Origin: Nostocales cyanobacterium HT-58-2
GTDB taxonomy: Bacteria > Cyanobacteriota > Cyanobacteriia > Cyanobacteriales > Nostocaceae
Direction: 5' to 3'
DNA: 64,000 nucleotides
NCBI GenBank assembly: GCA_002163975.1
Contig: CP019636.1
Span: 3,111,001-3,175,000, forward strand
Numbering within the stretch: position 1 is the stretch's first letter; every line of letters begins with the position of its first letter. Positions 18,231 to 28,555 of the stretch are shown piece after piece. A program made the position numbers and the translations under genes. The notes under the pieces are model-generated. The model had not been told where the DNA came from and did no database searches. It saw nothing but the letters and a program-made list of their open reading frames with translations.

Positions 18231-18980
18231 TCACACTTTGCCAAACCTACGCTCTCGTTGCTGATAGGCGCATAAAGCGCGATGAAACTCATTACGATTA
18301 AAATCTGGCCAAAGAGTTTGAGTTATATAAATTTCTGCATAAGCAATTTGCCAAAGCAGGAAATTCGACACCCGCATTTCCCCACTCGTACGAATTAATA
18401 AATCTGGGTCACAAATACCCTCTGTATAAAGGTGACGTCCAAATGTCGCCTCATCAATTTCGTCTGGTTGGAGTAGACCTTGCTGTACTTTGTGGGCAAT
18501 GGCACGGCATGCCTGTAAAATTTCCTGTCTACCGCCATAATTAGTTGCCACCGTGAATTTTATCCCACGATTTTTCCTTGTTTCTTCCATGGAATAAGAA
18601 ATTTCTTTTTGCAGCGGACGGGGTAAAGCGCTTAAGTTACCCACAAATCTAATTTGAACATTCTCTTCCATCATTTCCCGCAGTTCTTGGCGCAAAACCC
18701 GCTGAAATAGAGTCATCAAAAAATCGACTTCTTCTTGGGGTCTTTCCCAGTTCTCAGTCGAAAAAGCATAAGCTGTAAGCGCCCCAATTCCCCAATCATC
18801 ACAACAGCGAAGTAAATCTTTGAGTGCATCCACTCCCCGTTGATGTCCCACAAATCGGGGTAATCCTCGACGTTTAGCCCATCGACCATTGCCATCACAA
18901 ATCACCGCAACGTGCTTGGGCAATAGTTCTCGTTTTAAATCAGAAGGCAACTCTTGCAGTTCAGTGTGTTGTGCTGTCAT
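18231..18980 (-). CDS. uppS: Isoprenyl (undecaprenyl) diphosphate synthase
   Basis: A 249-residue cis-prenyltransferase that adds isopentenyl diphosphate units to make the lipid carrier for peptidoglycan and surface glycans. Motifs: [20 protein letters not shown] (catalytic Asp in DGNGRWA), [16 protein letters not shown], and the C-terminal [19 protein letters not shown] and WPDF. Length is standard. Its start overlaps the cdaA stop by 4 bp (ATGA), so the two are one operon. Confidence 0.95.
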   Translation of the reverse strand: MTAQHTELQELPSDLKRELLPKHVAVICDGNGRWAKRRGLPRFVGHQRGVDALKDLLRCCDDWGIGALTAYAFSTENWERPQEEVDFLMTLFQRVLRQELREMMEENVQIRFVGNLSALPRPLQKEISYSMEETRKNRGIKFTVATNYGGRQEILQACRAIAHKVQQGLLQPDEIDEATFGRHLYTEGICDPDLLIRTSGEMRVSNFLLWQIAYAEIYITQTLWPDFNRNEFHRALCAYQQRERRFGKV

Positions 18981-19900
18981 TTCTTATCTCGTGAAGCAGT
19001 CGATGGTAATCCGAGTAAACGTGAAATTAGCGCTAGCGCTTTACCACGAATCTGACGACCCAAACTCAACAAACCAGGAGCAACAGCCTCCCGATCCACA
19101 GTTGGAGAAAATCGAGTCTCTAATGACTCTTTCAGCTTCGTGATGGTCAGTGGTCTATTGAGAGTTCCTCGTTCCGCTAAAGAAATGGAACCTGTTTCTT
19201 CCGATACAACCACACAAATGCAATTTTCGACTCGCTCAGTAATTCCCATCGCCGCTCGGTGGCGTGTTCCTAACTGGCGTGAGGCAGTGCGTCCTGATAG
19301 CGGTAAAATTATACCAGAGGCAACAATCCGCGAACCACGAATTAGCGTCGCCCCATCGTGTAATAAAGTTTTCGGCTGAAATATCGTCTGTATAAGTTCC
19401 TTAGAAACTTCAGCATTCAGCTTTACTCCTGGCACAGAAAAATCCCGCTCGTCAATAGGACCAGTGGTTTCTAAAATTAGCAAAGCTCCAATCCGGTTTT
19501 TCGACAGTTCTCTAACAGCATCGACAATTTCATCAATTACACTATCAGATTTGGGAACCGCCAGACGGGATGGCTGAAATAATTGCTGAAATTCACCACG
19601 TCCCAATTGTTCCAAAAATCGGCGAAACTCTGACTGGAGAGCAACCGCCATTGCAACAGCACAGCCAATTACCAACTTTTCCAGCACAAAGTTCAGCAAT
19701 TGTAGGTGCAATCTGTCACTGATGGCTGATGCCAGCATCAAAATCACAAATCCCCGCACCATCCACAATGTCCGACGCTCACTAATAATAACCAGTATCA
19801 TGTATGTCAGCGCCAGTACCAACACCATATCCAGAGTCCCAACCAGCAAAGGCTGTGACCTTCCTAGGTTTGTCAGCCATTGCGTCCACCAATCTCCCAT
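18977..19900 (-). CDS. cdaA: Diadenylate cyclase (c-di-AMP synthase), CdaA type
   Basis: Makes cyclic di-AMP from two ATP. The N-terminus has about three membrane helices ([37 protein letters not shown]); the DAC domain holds [11 protein letters not shown] and [12 protein letters not shown], the DGA and RHR active-site motifs. The long frame starts at a GTG at 19954; the ATG at 19900 ([12 protein letters not shown]) fits the family better and is used here. Overlap with uppS and nearness of lysA link c-di-AMP synthesis with cell-wall precursor supply. C-di-AMP in cyanobacteria is tied to osmotic and day-night control. Confidence 0.93.
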   Translation of the reverse strand: MGDWWTQWLTNLGRSQPLLVGTLDMVLVLALTYMILVIISERRTLWMVRGFVILMLASAISDRLHLQLLNFVLEKLVIGCAVAMAVALQSEFRRFLEQLGRGEFQQLFQPSRLAVPKSDSVIDEIVDAVRELSKNRIGALLILETTGPIDERDFSVPGVKLNAEVSKELIQTIFQPKTLLHDGATLIRGSRIVASGIILPLSGRTASRQLGTRHRAAMGITERVENCICVVVSEETGSISLAERGTLNRPLTITKLKESLETRFSPTVDREAVAPGLLSLGRQIRGKALALISRLLGLPSTASRDKK

Positions 19901-19954
19901 GACATCTGGATTTAATCCTTTGCCTCTAAATAAAGTTAAGTCAACAGTTAACAC

Positions 19955-20419
19955 TCATCAGTCACCACTCACGAGTTGTTAGCTAATAACTAACCACTCA
20001 TGAACGCCACTTGCTTTTCAAGAACCCGGAGGCTACGCAGTGCCGCAGGCATATGCGTAGCGCTGACAACGGAACGGACAGTTTTTTCTTTCAGAGGTAA
20101 AAGCCACCGGACTCACTAGTCACCGTGGACGCTGCGAGTGCCTTGCTCCTCCCGGAGCTACGCTAACACGAATTCTGCCCGTAAATTCTGTGGACAGACT
20201 AATGCCAACGCGTAGTATGTCGCCAAGACAAAGGTTTACAGCAATGAACTCACCGCCGATGGTACTGTCCTCCCTTCGGGTGAATCCTACGGATACGCTC
20301 TTGCGAGCGCCAGTCACCTGACGCCACTTGCTCCACTTGGGGAGCCACCTGCACAGGAAGGGTTTCCCAGACTTGTGCAGAGTGGTGTGAAACCCCAAGA
20401 CCGCAGTGGCTTCTAATGA
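19955..20419. other. Intergenic region made of dispersed repeat-like sequence
   Basis: About 465 bp between cdaA and lysA. It is GC-richer than other gaps and has GTAGC/GCTACG palindromic bits (around 20030-20065). Frames in it (e.g. 20398-20120 reverse) have Arg/Trp-rich, low-plausibility translations. I read it as the interspersed repeat DNA common in large cyanobacterial genomes rather than as a gene. Confidence 0.5.
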
Positions 20420-21862
20420 CTAACTTTTGAGTCTTTCTGGTAGGCAATCCTGTCGAATTAAGTCTTGATAAGTTTCGCGTTGCAAAATCAGATTTGCTTC
20501 GCCATTCGCTACTATAACAGCTGCCGGTCGAGGCAAGCGGTTGTAGTTAGATGCCATACTGTAATTGTAAGCACCAGTTGCCATAACTACGAGAATATCC
20601 CCTGGTTCAGTTTTTGGCACTTGGGCATCTTTTATTACAATATCTCCTGATTCGCAATGTTTGCCAGCTATTGTTACAGTTTGTGTAAGTGGAGCAGACA
20701 TTCGATTGGCAACGACTGTGCGATACACCGACTGATAAGTAATTGGGCGTGGATTATCAGACATTCCTCCATCAACTGCTACATAGGTACGTGTTTCTGG
20801 AATGACCTTAGAAGAACCGATAGAGTATGCTGTAACGCAAGCTGATCCAATTAGGGAACGTCCAGGTTCAGACAGTAATTTTGGCAAAGGCAAATTTTGA
20901 GCGGTACAAACTTCTTGAATGACTTCACAAATCGGTTTGACCCACTCTTCAATGCTAGGTGGATCATCAGATTCAGTGTACTTGATCCCTAAGCCGCCTC
21001 CCACATTCAACTCTTTGATCGCTAAACCGTACCTAGTCGCTTTACTCATCCACTGCACCATAACCGCAGCTAAATCTTGATGCGGTTGGCGTTCAAAAAT
21101 CTGGGAACCAATATGGGCATGTAATCCCACACAGTTAATCACAGATTGTTGACTCACAAATGTAAACAAATCATCTAGTTGATTGGGATCAAAGCCGAAT
21201 TTACTATCTAGATGCCCCGTACGGATATATTCATGTGTATGACATTCTATACCAGGCGTTAGCCGCAGCATAATGCGAACGGGAGAAGAAGACGCCAATG
21301 CGTGTCCCCGTGTCTCCGTATCCTCTTCCCTGACTCCACCAGCTATCTCCACCAAAGTACGCAATTCATGCCAGTTATCAACTACAATGATGCAGCCAGA
21401 CTCTATGGCAAAAATCAGTTCTTGGCGGGATTTATTATTGCCGTGAAAGTATATTTTATCGGGATTGACACCCGCATTCAGGGCTGTGTAAAGTTCACCC
21501 CCAGAGACCACATCTATTCCTAAACCCTCGGATGCGGCGATCGCACAAACAGACAGACAACTCCACGCTTTGGAAGCGTACAGCACCTGAGATTCACCCT
21601 GATAGTAGCGCTTGAAGCTGTCCCGGTACTGGCGGCAAGCGATTCGCAGGGTTTGTTCATCTAAAATATATAAAGGTGAACCAAATTGCTGAACCAGGGT
21701 TGTGACATCACAGCCGCCAATTTCCAAATGGTCATGACCATTAATTGTAGCGGTCAATGGTAGAAGTTCCTGATTTGGTGAAAGACTTGTGTTTGAGATA
21801 CTTTCTTGTGGTAGATACTTACTACCAGAATCTTGAACCCCAGCAGGGTGTGTCGATACCAT
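20420..21862 (-). CDS. lysA: Diaminopimelate decarboxylase
   Basis: PLP enzyme for the last step of lysine synthesis (meso-diaminopimelate to lysine). 480 residues of fold-type III. Seen: VLYASKAWSCL with the PLP lysine, HGNNKSRQEL, GLHAHIGSQIFE, LNVGGGLGIKY (PLP phosphate loop), SEPGRSLIG, and near the end GAYNYSMASNYNRLPRPA. The ~45-residue N-terminal extension is usual in cyanobacteria. Divergent from rimI with a 90-bp gap. Confidence 0.95.
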   Translation of the reverse strand: MVSTHPAGVQDSGSKYLPQESISNTSLSPNQELLPLTATINGHDHLEIGGCDVTTLVQQFGSPLYILDEQTLRIACRQYRDSFKRYYQGESQVLYASKAWSCLSVCAIAASEGLGIDVVSGGELYTALNAGVNPDKIYFHGNNKSRQELIFAIESGCIIVVDNWHELRTLVEIAGGVREEDTETRGHALASSSPVRIMLRLTPGIECHTHEYIRTGHLDSKFGFDPNQLDDLFTFVSQQSVINCVGLHAHIGSQIFERQPHQDLAAVMVQWMSKATRYGLAIKELNVGGGLGIKYTESDDPPSIEEWVKPICEVIQEVCTAQNLPLPKLLSEPGRSLIGSACVTAYSIGSSKVIPETRTYVAVDGGMSDNPRPITYQSVYRTVVANRMSAPLTQTVTIAGKHCESGDIVIKDAQVPKTEPGDILVVMATGAYNYSMASNYNRLPRPAAVIVANGEANLILQRETYQDLIRQDCLPERLKS

Positions 21863-21952
21863 AACTATAAGAGTTGTCCTTATCTAAATTACAAGCGTGA
21901 GTAAGTCCTCCGCTTCCCAGTTTACAAAGGGCTCGTACCATTACGAACAAGT

Positions 21953-22540
21953 GTGAGCAAATTAGAATTAGAAGTCAAACACCTCACTCCAGCAGATTTA
22001 ACATCAGTACTGGAACTCGATCATGCCTGTTTTGGTGGTTTGTGGACAATGGACGCCTACCAACGAGAGTTAGATAGCCCAAATAGCGACTTACTCGGTT
22101 TGTTCTCCTCTGTCTCTGTTGTCAACTTACTAGGAATCGGTTGCTTTTGGTCTATTTTAGATGAAGCGCATATCACTATTTTGGCGGTTCATCCCCAATA
22201 CCAACGTCAAGGCTTTGGACAGGTTTTACTGTACTCCGTGCTAAAAACTGCTTGCGATCGCGGTTTGGAGCGAGCAACTCTTGAGGTGCGAGCTTCCAAC
22301 TCGGCGGCAATTTCTCTATATAAAAAGTTTGGTTTCCAAATAGCTGGGCGGCGGCGGCGCTACTACAAGGATAATAATGAGGACGCGCTGATACTTTGGC
22401 TTGGCGACTTGCAACAGCCACAATTTCAAAAAACTTTACATGACTGGTGTACCATAGTTAGCGATCGCTTAACAATAGCGTCTTGGTCACCAGTCATTCT
22501 TGAGAAAAATTCAGAATGCACGCCTCAGAACTCGGAATAA
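21953..22540 (+). CDS. rimI: Ribosomal-protein-alanine N-acetyltransferase
   Basis: 195-residue GNAT protein with the acetyl-CoA loop VHPQYQRQGFGQVLL and the RimI-type continuation ATLEVRASNSAAISLYKKFG followed by RRRRYYKDNNEDALIL. It acetylates N-terminal Ala, classically of S18. A GTG at 21953 starts the frame. The C-terminal ~40 residues after LWLGDL extend beyond the usual RimI end. Confidence 0.85.
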   Translation: MSKLELEVKHLTPADLTSVLELDHACFGGLWTMDAYQRELDSPNSDLLGLFSSVSVVNLLGIGCFWSILDEAHITILAVHPQYQRQGFGQVLLYSVLKTACDRGLERATLEVRASNSAAISLYKKFGFQIAGRRRRYYKDNNEDALILWLGDLQQPQFQKTLHDWCTIVSDRLTIASWSPVILEKNSECTPQNSE

Positions 22541-22606
22541 TCTCACCAAAGAGGCAGGGGAGGAAGAAGAAGGCAGGGGAGGAAAGAGTTAATCGGCATT
22601 AATTCA

Positions 22607-23614
22607 ACGTGAGTTCGACGGCTTGAAAATGGCACAAAAAAAGCTGAGACTGTCATAAAAGCAAAAATAAACAAGGTGTCTCAGCGATGTCCACTATTGT
22701 ATCTCGGCTTGACGTAACCCAGATTTTCTGTGAGGTAGATGATTTCTGTTCATCATGGGAAAAGTTATGGCAGCAAGCACCGCAGCTACCATCAATGACT
22801 GGAGAACGCCGTAGTGCCTCAAGGATGCACATAAGTGAAGTTATGACTATTGCCATCGCCTTTCACGGCAGTGGCTACCGAACATTTAAGGAGTTTTACA
22901 CCTTACAAGTGCTACCGGGTTGGCGTGGAGCTTTCCCAAACTTAGTGAGCTACACACGATTTGTGGAGTTAATGCCTTGGTGCTTAATGTTGTTATGTTG
23001 TTTTTTACATAGACGCAGAGGTGAAATTACAGGAATTAGCTTTATTGACTCAACGCCAATAGAAGTTTGTCATAAATGCCGTGCTCATGCACACAAGGTC
23101 TTTAAAGGATTAGTTAAATGGGGCAAAAATTCGGTGGGTTGGCACTTCGGCTTTAAACTCCATTTGATTATTAACGACCAGGGAGAATTGCTGGCATTCA
23201 AACTAACTCCGGCAAATGTTGATGACCGAGAACCAGTTCCAGACATGACCAAGGACTTGATTGGTAAACTATTTGGAGATAGAGGTTATATCTCCCAAAA
23301 ACTTTTTGAACAGCTATATGAACGGGGGTTACAGTTAGTCACGAAATCTAAAAAGAATATGAAAAACCGTTTGGTCAAATTAATTGACAAAATTCTTTTA
23401 CGCAAACGTGCAGTAATTGAGTCCGTTAATGACCACCTCAAAAATTTGTGCCAAATAGAACACTCTCGGCATCGTAGTGTATTCAATTTCTTAGTCAATT
23501 TGATGGCAGGTTTGGCTGCTTATACTTATCTACCGAAAAAACCCTCACTTGACATTTACCCAAAACACCTGCCTGCTCTGCCTCCTGCCGTTTTTTAGTT
23601 CGTCGAACTCACGT
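22607..23614 (+). mobile_element. IS982-family insertion sequence, complete
   Basis: Perfect terminal inverted repeats ACGTGAGTTCGACG (22607-22620) and its complement (23601-23614), extendable by one base. TAATTCA occurs directly outside both ends (22600-22606 and 23615-23621), a 7-bp target duplication typical of the family. Size 1,008 bp. The target is a non-coding GGCAGGGGAGGA-type repeat after rimI. Confidence 0.92.
22687..23598 (+). CDS. IS982-family DDE transposase
   Basis: 303 residues. Catalytic residues are visible in GISFIDSTPIEVCHK (D), KLFGDRGYISQKL (D) and KRAVIESVNDHLKNLCQIEHSRHRS-type end (E in AVIESVND). The N-terminal EVMTIAIAFHGSGYRTFKEF stretch is typical. No frameshift, so the element is probably functional. 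Confidence 0.92.
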   Translation: MSTIVSRLDVTQIFCEVDDFCSSWEKLWQQAPQLPSMTGERRSASRMHISEVMTIAIAFHGSGYRTFKEFYTLQVLPGWRGAFPNLVSYTRFVELMPWCLMLLCCFLHRRRGEITGISFIDSTPIEVCHKCRAHAHKVFKGLVKWGKNSVGWHFGFKLHLIINDQGELLAFKLTPANVDDREPVPDMTKDLIGKLFGDRGYISQKLFEQLYERGLQLVTKSKKNMKNRLVKLIDKILLRKRAVIESVNDHLKNLCQIEHSRHRSVFNFLVNLMAGLAAYTYLPKKPSLDIYPKHLPALPPAVF

Positions 23615-23621
23615 TAATTCA

Positions 23622-24055
23622 TCTCCCCCTGCACAAGAATTGCACCTCCACTCTCTTCTCTCCCTGCTCCCCTGCTTCTTTAGTTGCTAGCGTGTTATTA
23701 ATTTTTCTTATGATTTTTATCATTTTATTTTTCTATTTATAGAAAGTTCAAAACAGTCTTGACAATATTATAAGAGTATGATAATAATTACTGTTTGGGA
23801 TTGAATAAAAACTTTTCAATCCAGCGACCAATTGTTCGTGGTCAATCCTAAAAAAAGTAAACCAGGTTACACTCCTCAGCACAATAACCGCCCAAAAGTA
23901 AAGAAAATTAAATAAAAAGCGTGAAAAGTTAACAATTACCCAAGAAAGCTGGGCGAGAAGTTTCGGATGTCTATTTCTTTATACAGGCATCCGCAAGCTT
24001 AGCCTGTGCTAAAATCAGCGTACCGGCACGACGCAGGTGATGGGATGAATGCCAT
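23622..24055. other. Upstream region of clpC
   Basis: About 430 bp. The first part is pyrimidine-rich low-complexity repeat (CCCTGCTCCCCTGCTTCTT) split from its other half by the IS982 insertion. The rest is AT-rich up to a short GC-rich stretch before the ATG. The clpC promoter is expected here; no specific motif was identified. Confidence 0.4.
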
Positions 24056-26524
24056 ATGTTTGAACGCTTCACAGAAAAAGCCATAAAAGTAATTATGCTA
24101 GCCCAGGAAGAAGCTCGCCGTCTTGGGCATAATTTCGTGGGTACCGAACAGATCCTCTTGGGTCTGATTGGAGAAGGTACCGGAGTGGCGGCTAAGGTAC
24201 TGAAATCAATGGGCGTCAATCTCAAAGACGCTCGGATTGAAGTAGAAAAAATCATAGGTCGAGGCTCTGGCTTTGTCGCTGTGGAAATTCCGTTTACGCC
24301 ACGGGCAAAGCGGGTACTGGAACTATCCTTGGAAGAAGCGCGCCAATTAGGGCATAACTACATTGGCACCGAGCATCTGCTGTTGGGCTTAATCCGAGAA
24401 GGGGAAGGTGTCGCAGCCAGAGTGCTAGAAAACCTAGGGGTGGATTTGTCTAAGGTTAGAACCCAAGTGATCCGAATGCTGGGAGAAACAGCTGAGGTGA
24501 GTGCGGGTGGTCAACCACGCGGAAACAAAACCCCCACATTGGACGAGTTTGGCTCCAATCTGACCCAAATGGCTGCGGATGGCAAGCTCGATCCGGTGGT
24601 AGGACGCGCTAAAGAAATTGAACGGGTGATTCAGATTTTGGGTCGCCGAACAAAAAATAATCCCGTGCTGATTGGGGAACCAGGGGTAGGTAAAACCGCG
24701 ATCGCCGAAGGTCTAGCACAACGCATTGCTAATAAAGATGTCCCTGACATCCTAGAAGACAAGCGTGTGGTGACCCTGGATATCGGTTTACTTGTCGCAG
24801 GAACCAAGTACCGGGGTGAATTTGAAGAACGCCTGAAGAAAATCATGGATGAAATCCGTCAGGCGGGTAATGTCATCCTCGTTATTGACGAGGTACATAC
24901 CTTAATTGGTGCAGGTGCGGCAGAAGGCGCAATCGATGCAGCAAATATCCTCAAACCAGCCTTGGCGCGAGGGGAATTGCAGTGTATCGGAGCCACAACT
25001 CTAGATGAATACCGCAAACACATTGAGCGGGATGCAGCCCTAGAGCGTCGTTTCCAGCCCGTCATGGTGGGTGAACCGTCAGTAGATGAAACGATAGAGA
25101 TTCTCTATGGACTGCGCGATCGCTACGAACAGCACCACAAGCTAAAAATCTCTGATGAAGCTTTGGTTGCAGCAGCGAAGCTATCTGATCGCTACATCAG
25201 TGATCGTTACCTACCGGATAAGGCAATCGACTTGATTGATGAAGCAGGAAGCCGGGTTCGTTTGATTAACTCCCAACTGCCCCCTGCAGCGAAGGAGTTA
25301 GACAAAGAACTGCGTCAGATTCTCAAGGAAAAAGACGATGCAGTCCGCGCTCAAGACTTCGACAGAGCTGGAGAATTGCGCGATCGCGAGATGGAAATCA
25401 AAGCCGAAATTCGTGCGATCGCTCAAAGCAAGACCAATGGTAGCCGCACTGAAGGTGACGAACCTGTTGTCACGGAAGAAGACATTGCTCACATTGTCGC
25501 TTCCTGGACTGGAGTCCCAGTGAACAAACTCACTGAATCTGAATCCGAGAAGCTGCTGCACATGGAAGACACCCTACATCAGCGCTTGATTGGTCAAGAA
25601 GATGCTGTGAAGGCAGTTTCACGGGCAATTCGTCGCGCTCGTGTCGGTTTAAAGAACCCCAATCGACCCATTGCTAGCTTTGTCTTTTCTGGTCCAACAG
25701 GTGTGGGTAAAACCGAGTTGGCGAAGTCTTTGGCTTCCTACTTCTTCGGTTCTGAAGAAGCCATGATCCGTCTGGATATGTCGGAATACATGGAGCGCCA
25801 CACTGTTAGTAAGCTGATTGGTTCGCCTCCTGGTTATGTCGGATATAACGAAGGCGGTCAACTAACTGAAGCCGTGCGCCGTCGTCCTTACACGGTCGTG
25901 CTGTTCGACGAAATCGAAAAAGCACACCCTGACGTCTTCAATATGCTGCTGCAAATTTTGGAAGACGGTCGCTTAACCGATGCGAAAGGTCGTACCGTAG
26001 ACTTCAAGAACACCTTGCTGATTTTGACATCCAATATTGGTTCTAAGGTGATTGAGAAGAGTGGTAGCGGTTTCGGCTTTGATGTTGCTGAAGACCAATC
26101 AGAAGCGCAGTACAACCGGATCAAGTCTTTGGTCAACGAAGAACTCAAGCAGTACTTCCGTCCAGAGTTCCTCAACCGTTTGGATGAAATCATCGTCTTC
26201 CGTCAATTGAGCAAGGAAGAGGTCTCTCAAATCTCCGACATCATGCTCAAGGAAGTGTTTGGTCGCCTCACAGAAAAAGGCATCACACTGGAAGTTACCG
26301 ATAGATTCAAAGATAGGCTCATTCAAGAAGGTTATAGCCCCAGCTACGGCGCAAGACCATTACGTCGGGCAATTATGCGCTTGTTAGAAGATAGCCTCGC
26401 CGAAGAAATTCTGTCTGGTCGCATCAAGGATGGTGATACAGCTATTGTTGATGTAGATGACACTGGCAATGTCACGGTCAGAGCTGAACAGCGCCGGGAA
26501 TTGTTAACTCCTGCAGTTGAATAG
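24056..26524 (+). CDS. clpC: ATP-dependent Clp protease ATP-binding subunit ClpC
   Basis: Hsp100 unfoldase feeding ClpP. 822 residues: two N-terminal Clp repeats ([20 protein letters not shown] and [19 protein letters not shown]), first AAA+ with [15 protein letters not shown] (Walker A) and [16 protein letters not shown], a middle domain with a UVR-like coiled segment ([18 protein letters not shown]), second AAA+ with [16 protein letters not shown], and the sensor region near [14 protein letters not shown]. ClpC is essential in cyanobacteria and has a role at the chloroplast-type import and quality-control system. Single gene with its own terminator. Confidence 0.97.
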   Translation: MFERFTEKAIKVIMLAQEEARRLGHNFVGTEQILLGLIGEGTGVAAKVLKSMGVNLKDARIEVEKIIGRGSGFVAVEIPFTPRAKRVLELSLEEARQLGHNYIGTEHLLLGLIREGEGVAARVLENLGVDLSKVRTQVIRMLGETAEVSAGGQPRGNKTPTLDEFGSNLTQMAADGKLDPVVGRAKEIERVIQILGRRTKNNPVLIGEPGVGKTAIAEGLAQRIANKDVPDILEDKRVVTLDIGLLVAGTKYRGEFEERLKKIMDEIRQAGNVILVIDEVHTLIGAGAAEGAIDAANILKPALARGELQCIGATTLDEYRKHIERDAALERRFQPVMVGEPSVDETIEILYGLRDRYEQHHKLKISDEALVAAAKLSDRYISDRYLPDKAIDLIDEAGSRVRLINSQLPPAAKELDKELRQILKEKDDAVRAQDFDRAGELRDREMEIKAEIRAIAQSKTNGSRTEGDEPVVTEEDIAHIVASWTGVPVNKLTESESEKLLHMEDTLHQRLIGQEDAVKAVSRAIRRARVGLKNPNRPIASFVFSGPTGVGKTELAKSLASYFFGSEEAMIRLDMSEYMERHTVSKLIGSPPGYVGYNEGGQLTEAVRRRPYTVVLFDEIEKAHPDVFNMLLQILEDGRLTDAKGRTVDFKNTLLILTSNIGSKVIEKSGSGFGFDVAEDQSEAQYNRIKSLVNEELKQYFRPEFLNRLDEIIVFRQLSKEEVSQISDIMLKEVFGRLTEKGITLEVTDRFKDRLIQEGYSPSYGARPLRRAIMRLLEDSLAEEILSGRIKDGDTAIVDVDDTGNVTVRAEQRRELLTPAVE

Positions 26525-26566
26525 TTAAGAAAAAAGAAAGAAGATTTAATATTTCTTCACTTCTTG

Positions 26567-26602
26567 AAAAAAGGTAGAGTAGCTAACTTCTCTACCTTTT
26601 TT
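26567..26602 (+). terminator. Rho-independent terminator of clpC
   Basis: AAAAAAGGTAGAG (26567-26579) and CTCTACCTTTTTT (26590-26602) pair over 13 bases with a T run at the end. It is A/T symmetric, so it may also serve the convergent methyltransferase gene. Confidence 0.88.
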
Positions 26603-26641
26603 GTTTGTATTTCATTTCATGAAGCAAGAATTTCCCACATT

Positions 26642-27964
26642 CTATAGATGGAGAGTATCAACCACCTTGCTTGTGGGTTGTCTCTTCCTCAGTTCTATAA
26701 CTTTTGTTGACACACCGTAATGTTGGGCAGCTTCGGACATATTGAGTTGAAGTAACTTCTCATCTCCCAGCAGCATCTTGTCTTTCGGCTTCATAGGAAG
26801 CACGCCTAAAACACGGATGATTTCTGCGGCAACTGCCTTTGCTAATAAAGGTGGCACTGAGTTACCTACTTGCCGGAAGCCATGCCACTTTGTCACATGA
26901 AATCGAAACCAGTCGGGATAAGAGTGCAACCGCGCGGCTTCTCGGACGGTAATACATCGTGGCATGGACGGATGAATTGGTCGAGGAGAGGTAAAAGCAC
27001 CACGTTGCCTATCTGTTCCCGCTCTTAAGGTGTGGCAAATCCCATCTTTGTCAAGTTTATGAAAACGGCTCACAGGCTCCGTTTTCCCGGGTAAGGTCTG
27101 TTGAAATCTACTGATTGATAGAGAATTGTGCTTAGTGCGAATGCTTGATGTCAAAAGCCTGGGATCAAATAAGCGTTCATAGGAGTAGTCGTCTTCACTC
27201 ACAGAAAGTCCCCGCAGTAAGCTGCTATATTTGCTGGGTTTACCGTATTCTGCAATCACCCAATCTCTGTCAAGCAATTCAGAGACAAATTCTACTTCCG
27301 GTAAATCCCCAATCGCATCCCACACTGTAGGACAATCTGGCAGATCAGCACGAAACACAAGATATTTTGATTTCTTAGACTTCGCTGGTTGAGTCTGTAG
27401 TTGAGGATATTTAGGTAAAGGCAAATCTTGACGACATCCTAGAAGAAATAATCGAGCTCTATCCTGGGGAACCCCGTAATTAGCAGCATTGAGAACTTTA
27501 TAATCCTCTTCGACTTCATAGCCGGACGCTCTAAACTCCTCAATAATTTCTAAAAGAAATTGCCGATGTTGATTAACTGTCAGTCCTGGCACATTTTCAA
27601 AGACAAAATATTTAGGTTTTAACTCCAAAACTAACCGCAAAAAGTGAAATATTAGGGCGTTGCGGGGATCATCTAAAGCGCGTTTGCCAATCATTGAGAA
27701 TCCTTGGCAAGGGGAACCGCCAAAGACAATATCTATTTCCTGGTTGCCAATAGTAGAACGATTTCTAATTTCTTCGCCTGTTGTGTCCTCAACACTCTGA
27801 CACAAAATAGACCAAAACGGGAAATTGAATTCATGTGTAGCACAATGGATAGGGTCTAATTCCACAGCAGCAAGCACGTCAAACCCAGCTTCTTCAAAGC
27901 CAAGGCTCATGCCACCAGCTCCCGCGAACAAATCAACACCAATCGGTCTTTGTTGGCTATCCAT
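26642..27964 (-). CDS. Solitary DNA (cytosine-5) methyltransferase
   Basis: 440 residues. Motif I GVDLFAGAGGMSLGF, motif IV GGSPCQGFSMIGKR with the catalytic Cys, motif VI VFENVPGL, motif VIII QDRARLFLLG, a variable target-recognition region, motif X FRQVGNSVPPLLAKAVA. An added ~45-residue tail (LNMSEAAQHYGVSTKVIELRKRQ) looks like a small helix-turn-helix. No restriction endonuclease is adjacent, so it is probably an orphan. Orphan C5 methylases of this size in cyanobacteria include the CGATCG enzyme that modifies HIP1 cores; that specificity is inference here. Confidence 0.9.
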   Translation of the reverse strand: MDSQQRPIGVDLFAGAGGMSLGFEEAGFDVLAAVELDPIHCATHEFNFPFWSILCQSVEDTTGEEIRNRSTIGNQEIDIVFGGSPCQGFSMIGKRALDDPRNALIFHFLRLVLELKPKYFVFENVPGLTVNQHRQFLLEIIEEFRASGYEVEEDYKVLNAANYGVPQDRARLFLLGCRQDLPLPKYPQLQTQPAKSKKSKYLVFRADLPDCPTVWDAIGDLPEVEFVSELLDRDWVIAEYGKPSKYSSLLRGLSVSEDDYSYERLFDPRLLTSSIRTKHNSLSISRFQQTLPGKTEPVSRFHKLDKDGICHTLRAGTDRQRGAFTSPRPIHPSMPRCITVREAARLHSYPDWFRFHVTKWHGFRQVGNSVPPLLAKAVAAEIIRVLGVLPMKPKDKMLLGDEKLLQLNMSEAAQHYGVSTKVIELRKRQPTSKVVDTLHL

Positions 27965-28098
27965 TCAATTGCTCTTAAATTTGTCGCTGCTAGCAATCCA
28001 CTGAATTATGAGTCTACTCTATCAGAGTTTCAATTATAAGTATAAATAATTTTAATTAGAAACAATTTGCTCTTTAGAAATATCAAAATACGTAAAAG

Positions 28099-28318
28099 CT
28101 GGTACCACAAGAATTGAGTGTCATGGAAAAAAGAGAAAAATAACACTCAGAGGAGGGAACCAGCCCAGATAAGTTGGCGTCTTCAAAAAGAGGACAAATG
28201 CTGCACTGTGTACTAAATCAAAGTTGAGTTATTTGAGGTGGTAGATTATTTGAGGTGGCAAAGGTGTATGGGAGGTCAGAGCAGATGACAGCTAGTTATT
28301 GCTGCACTTGACTATCAT
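28099..28318 (+). ncRNA. Candidate structured RNA, copy 1
   Basis: An outer stem CTGGTACC (28099-28106) with GGGAACCAG (28155-28163), and an inner stem GAGTGT (28116-28121) with ACACTC (28143-28148) closed by an A-rich loop, are kept in copy 2 with compensatory changes. Further on, a GTCTTC/GAGGAC hairpin with a G-T wobble (around 28178-28194) favours the + strand as RNA. A conserved 3' hairpin lies near 28283-28319 (GATGA..CAGC..GCTG..TCATC). It lies downstream of a reverse-strand zinc-ribbon gene. Function unknown; it could alternatively be a 3' UTR structure on the reverse strand. Confidence 0.45.
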
Positions 28319-28509
28319 CGTGCCAGAAGGAATTGAGATGAAACGGGACGTTTTTGAAGACGGTGGTGGGTTAAAGAGTCTGGCTGATGACCACTTAAGG
28401 GAGTGACTTCTTGCCAGCAGGATTGACAAAACCAATAGACTCCTGTGTGCCGCACATGACGCAGCAAAGAACTGCCGCAACATGGACAACCATTGGTTGT
28501 GGTTTTCAT
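28315..28509 (-). CDS. Small zinc-ribbon peptide, 64 aa
   Basis: MKTTTNGCPCCGSSLLRHVR followed by YWFCQSCWQEVTPL: two CxxC pairs 20 residues apart form a zinc ribbon, typical of small cyanobacterial proteins of unknown role. AAGGAG sits 7-8 bases before the ATG at 28509 and decides the start. It follows the glycosyltransferase gene by 46 bp in the same direction. The C-terminal 25 residues after the ribbon (SGHQPDSLTHHRLQKR) look unordered. A broken second copy exists at 30817-30858. Confidence 0.75.
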   Translation of the reverse strand: MKTTTNGCPCCGSSLLRHVRHTGVYWFCQSCWQEVTPLSGHQPDSLTHHRLQKRPVSSQFLLAR

Positions 28510-28555
28510 AGTTGATCTCCTTTGCAGCGCAAGCAGATGGATGATGATGATAGCT

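Noticed and set aside
20120..20447. Two reverse frames of 65-92 codons between cdaA and lysA
   Set aside because: Arg/Trp-rich low-plausibility translations, no ribosome site, and sequence that looks like dispersed intergenic repeats.
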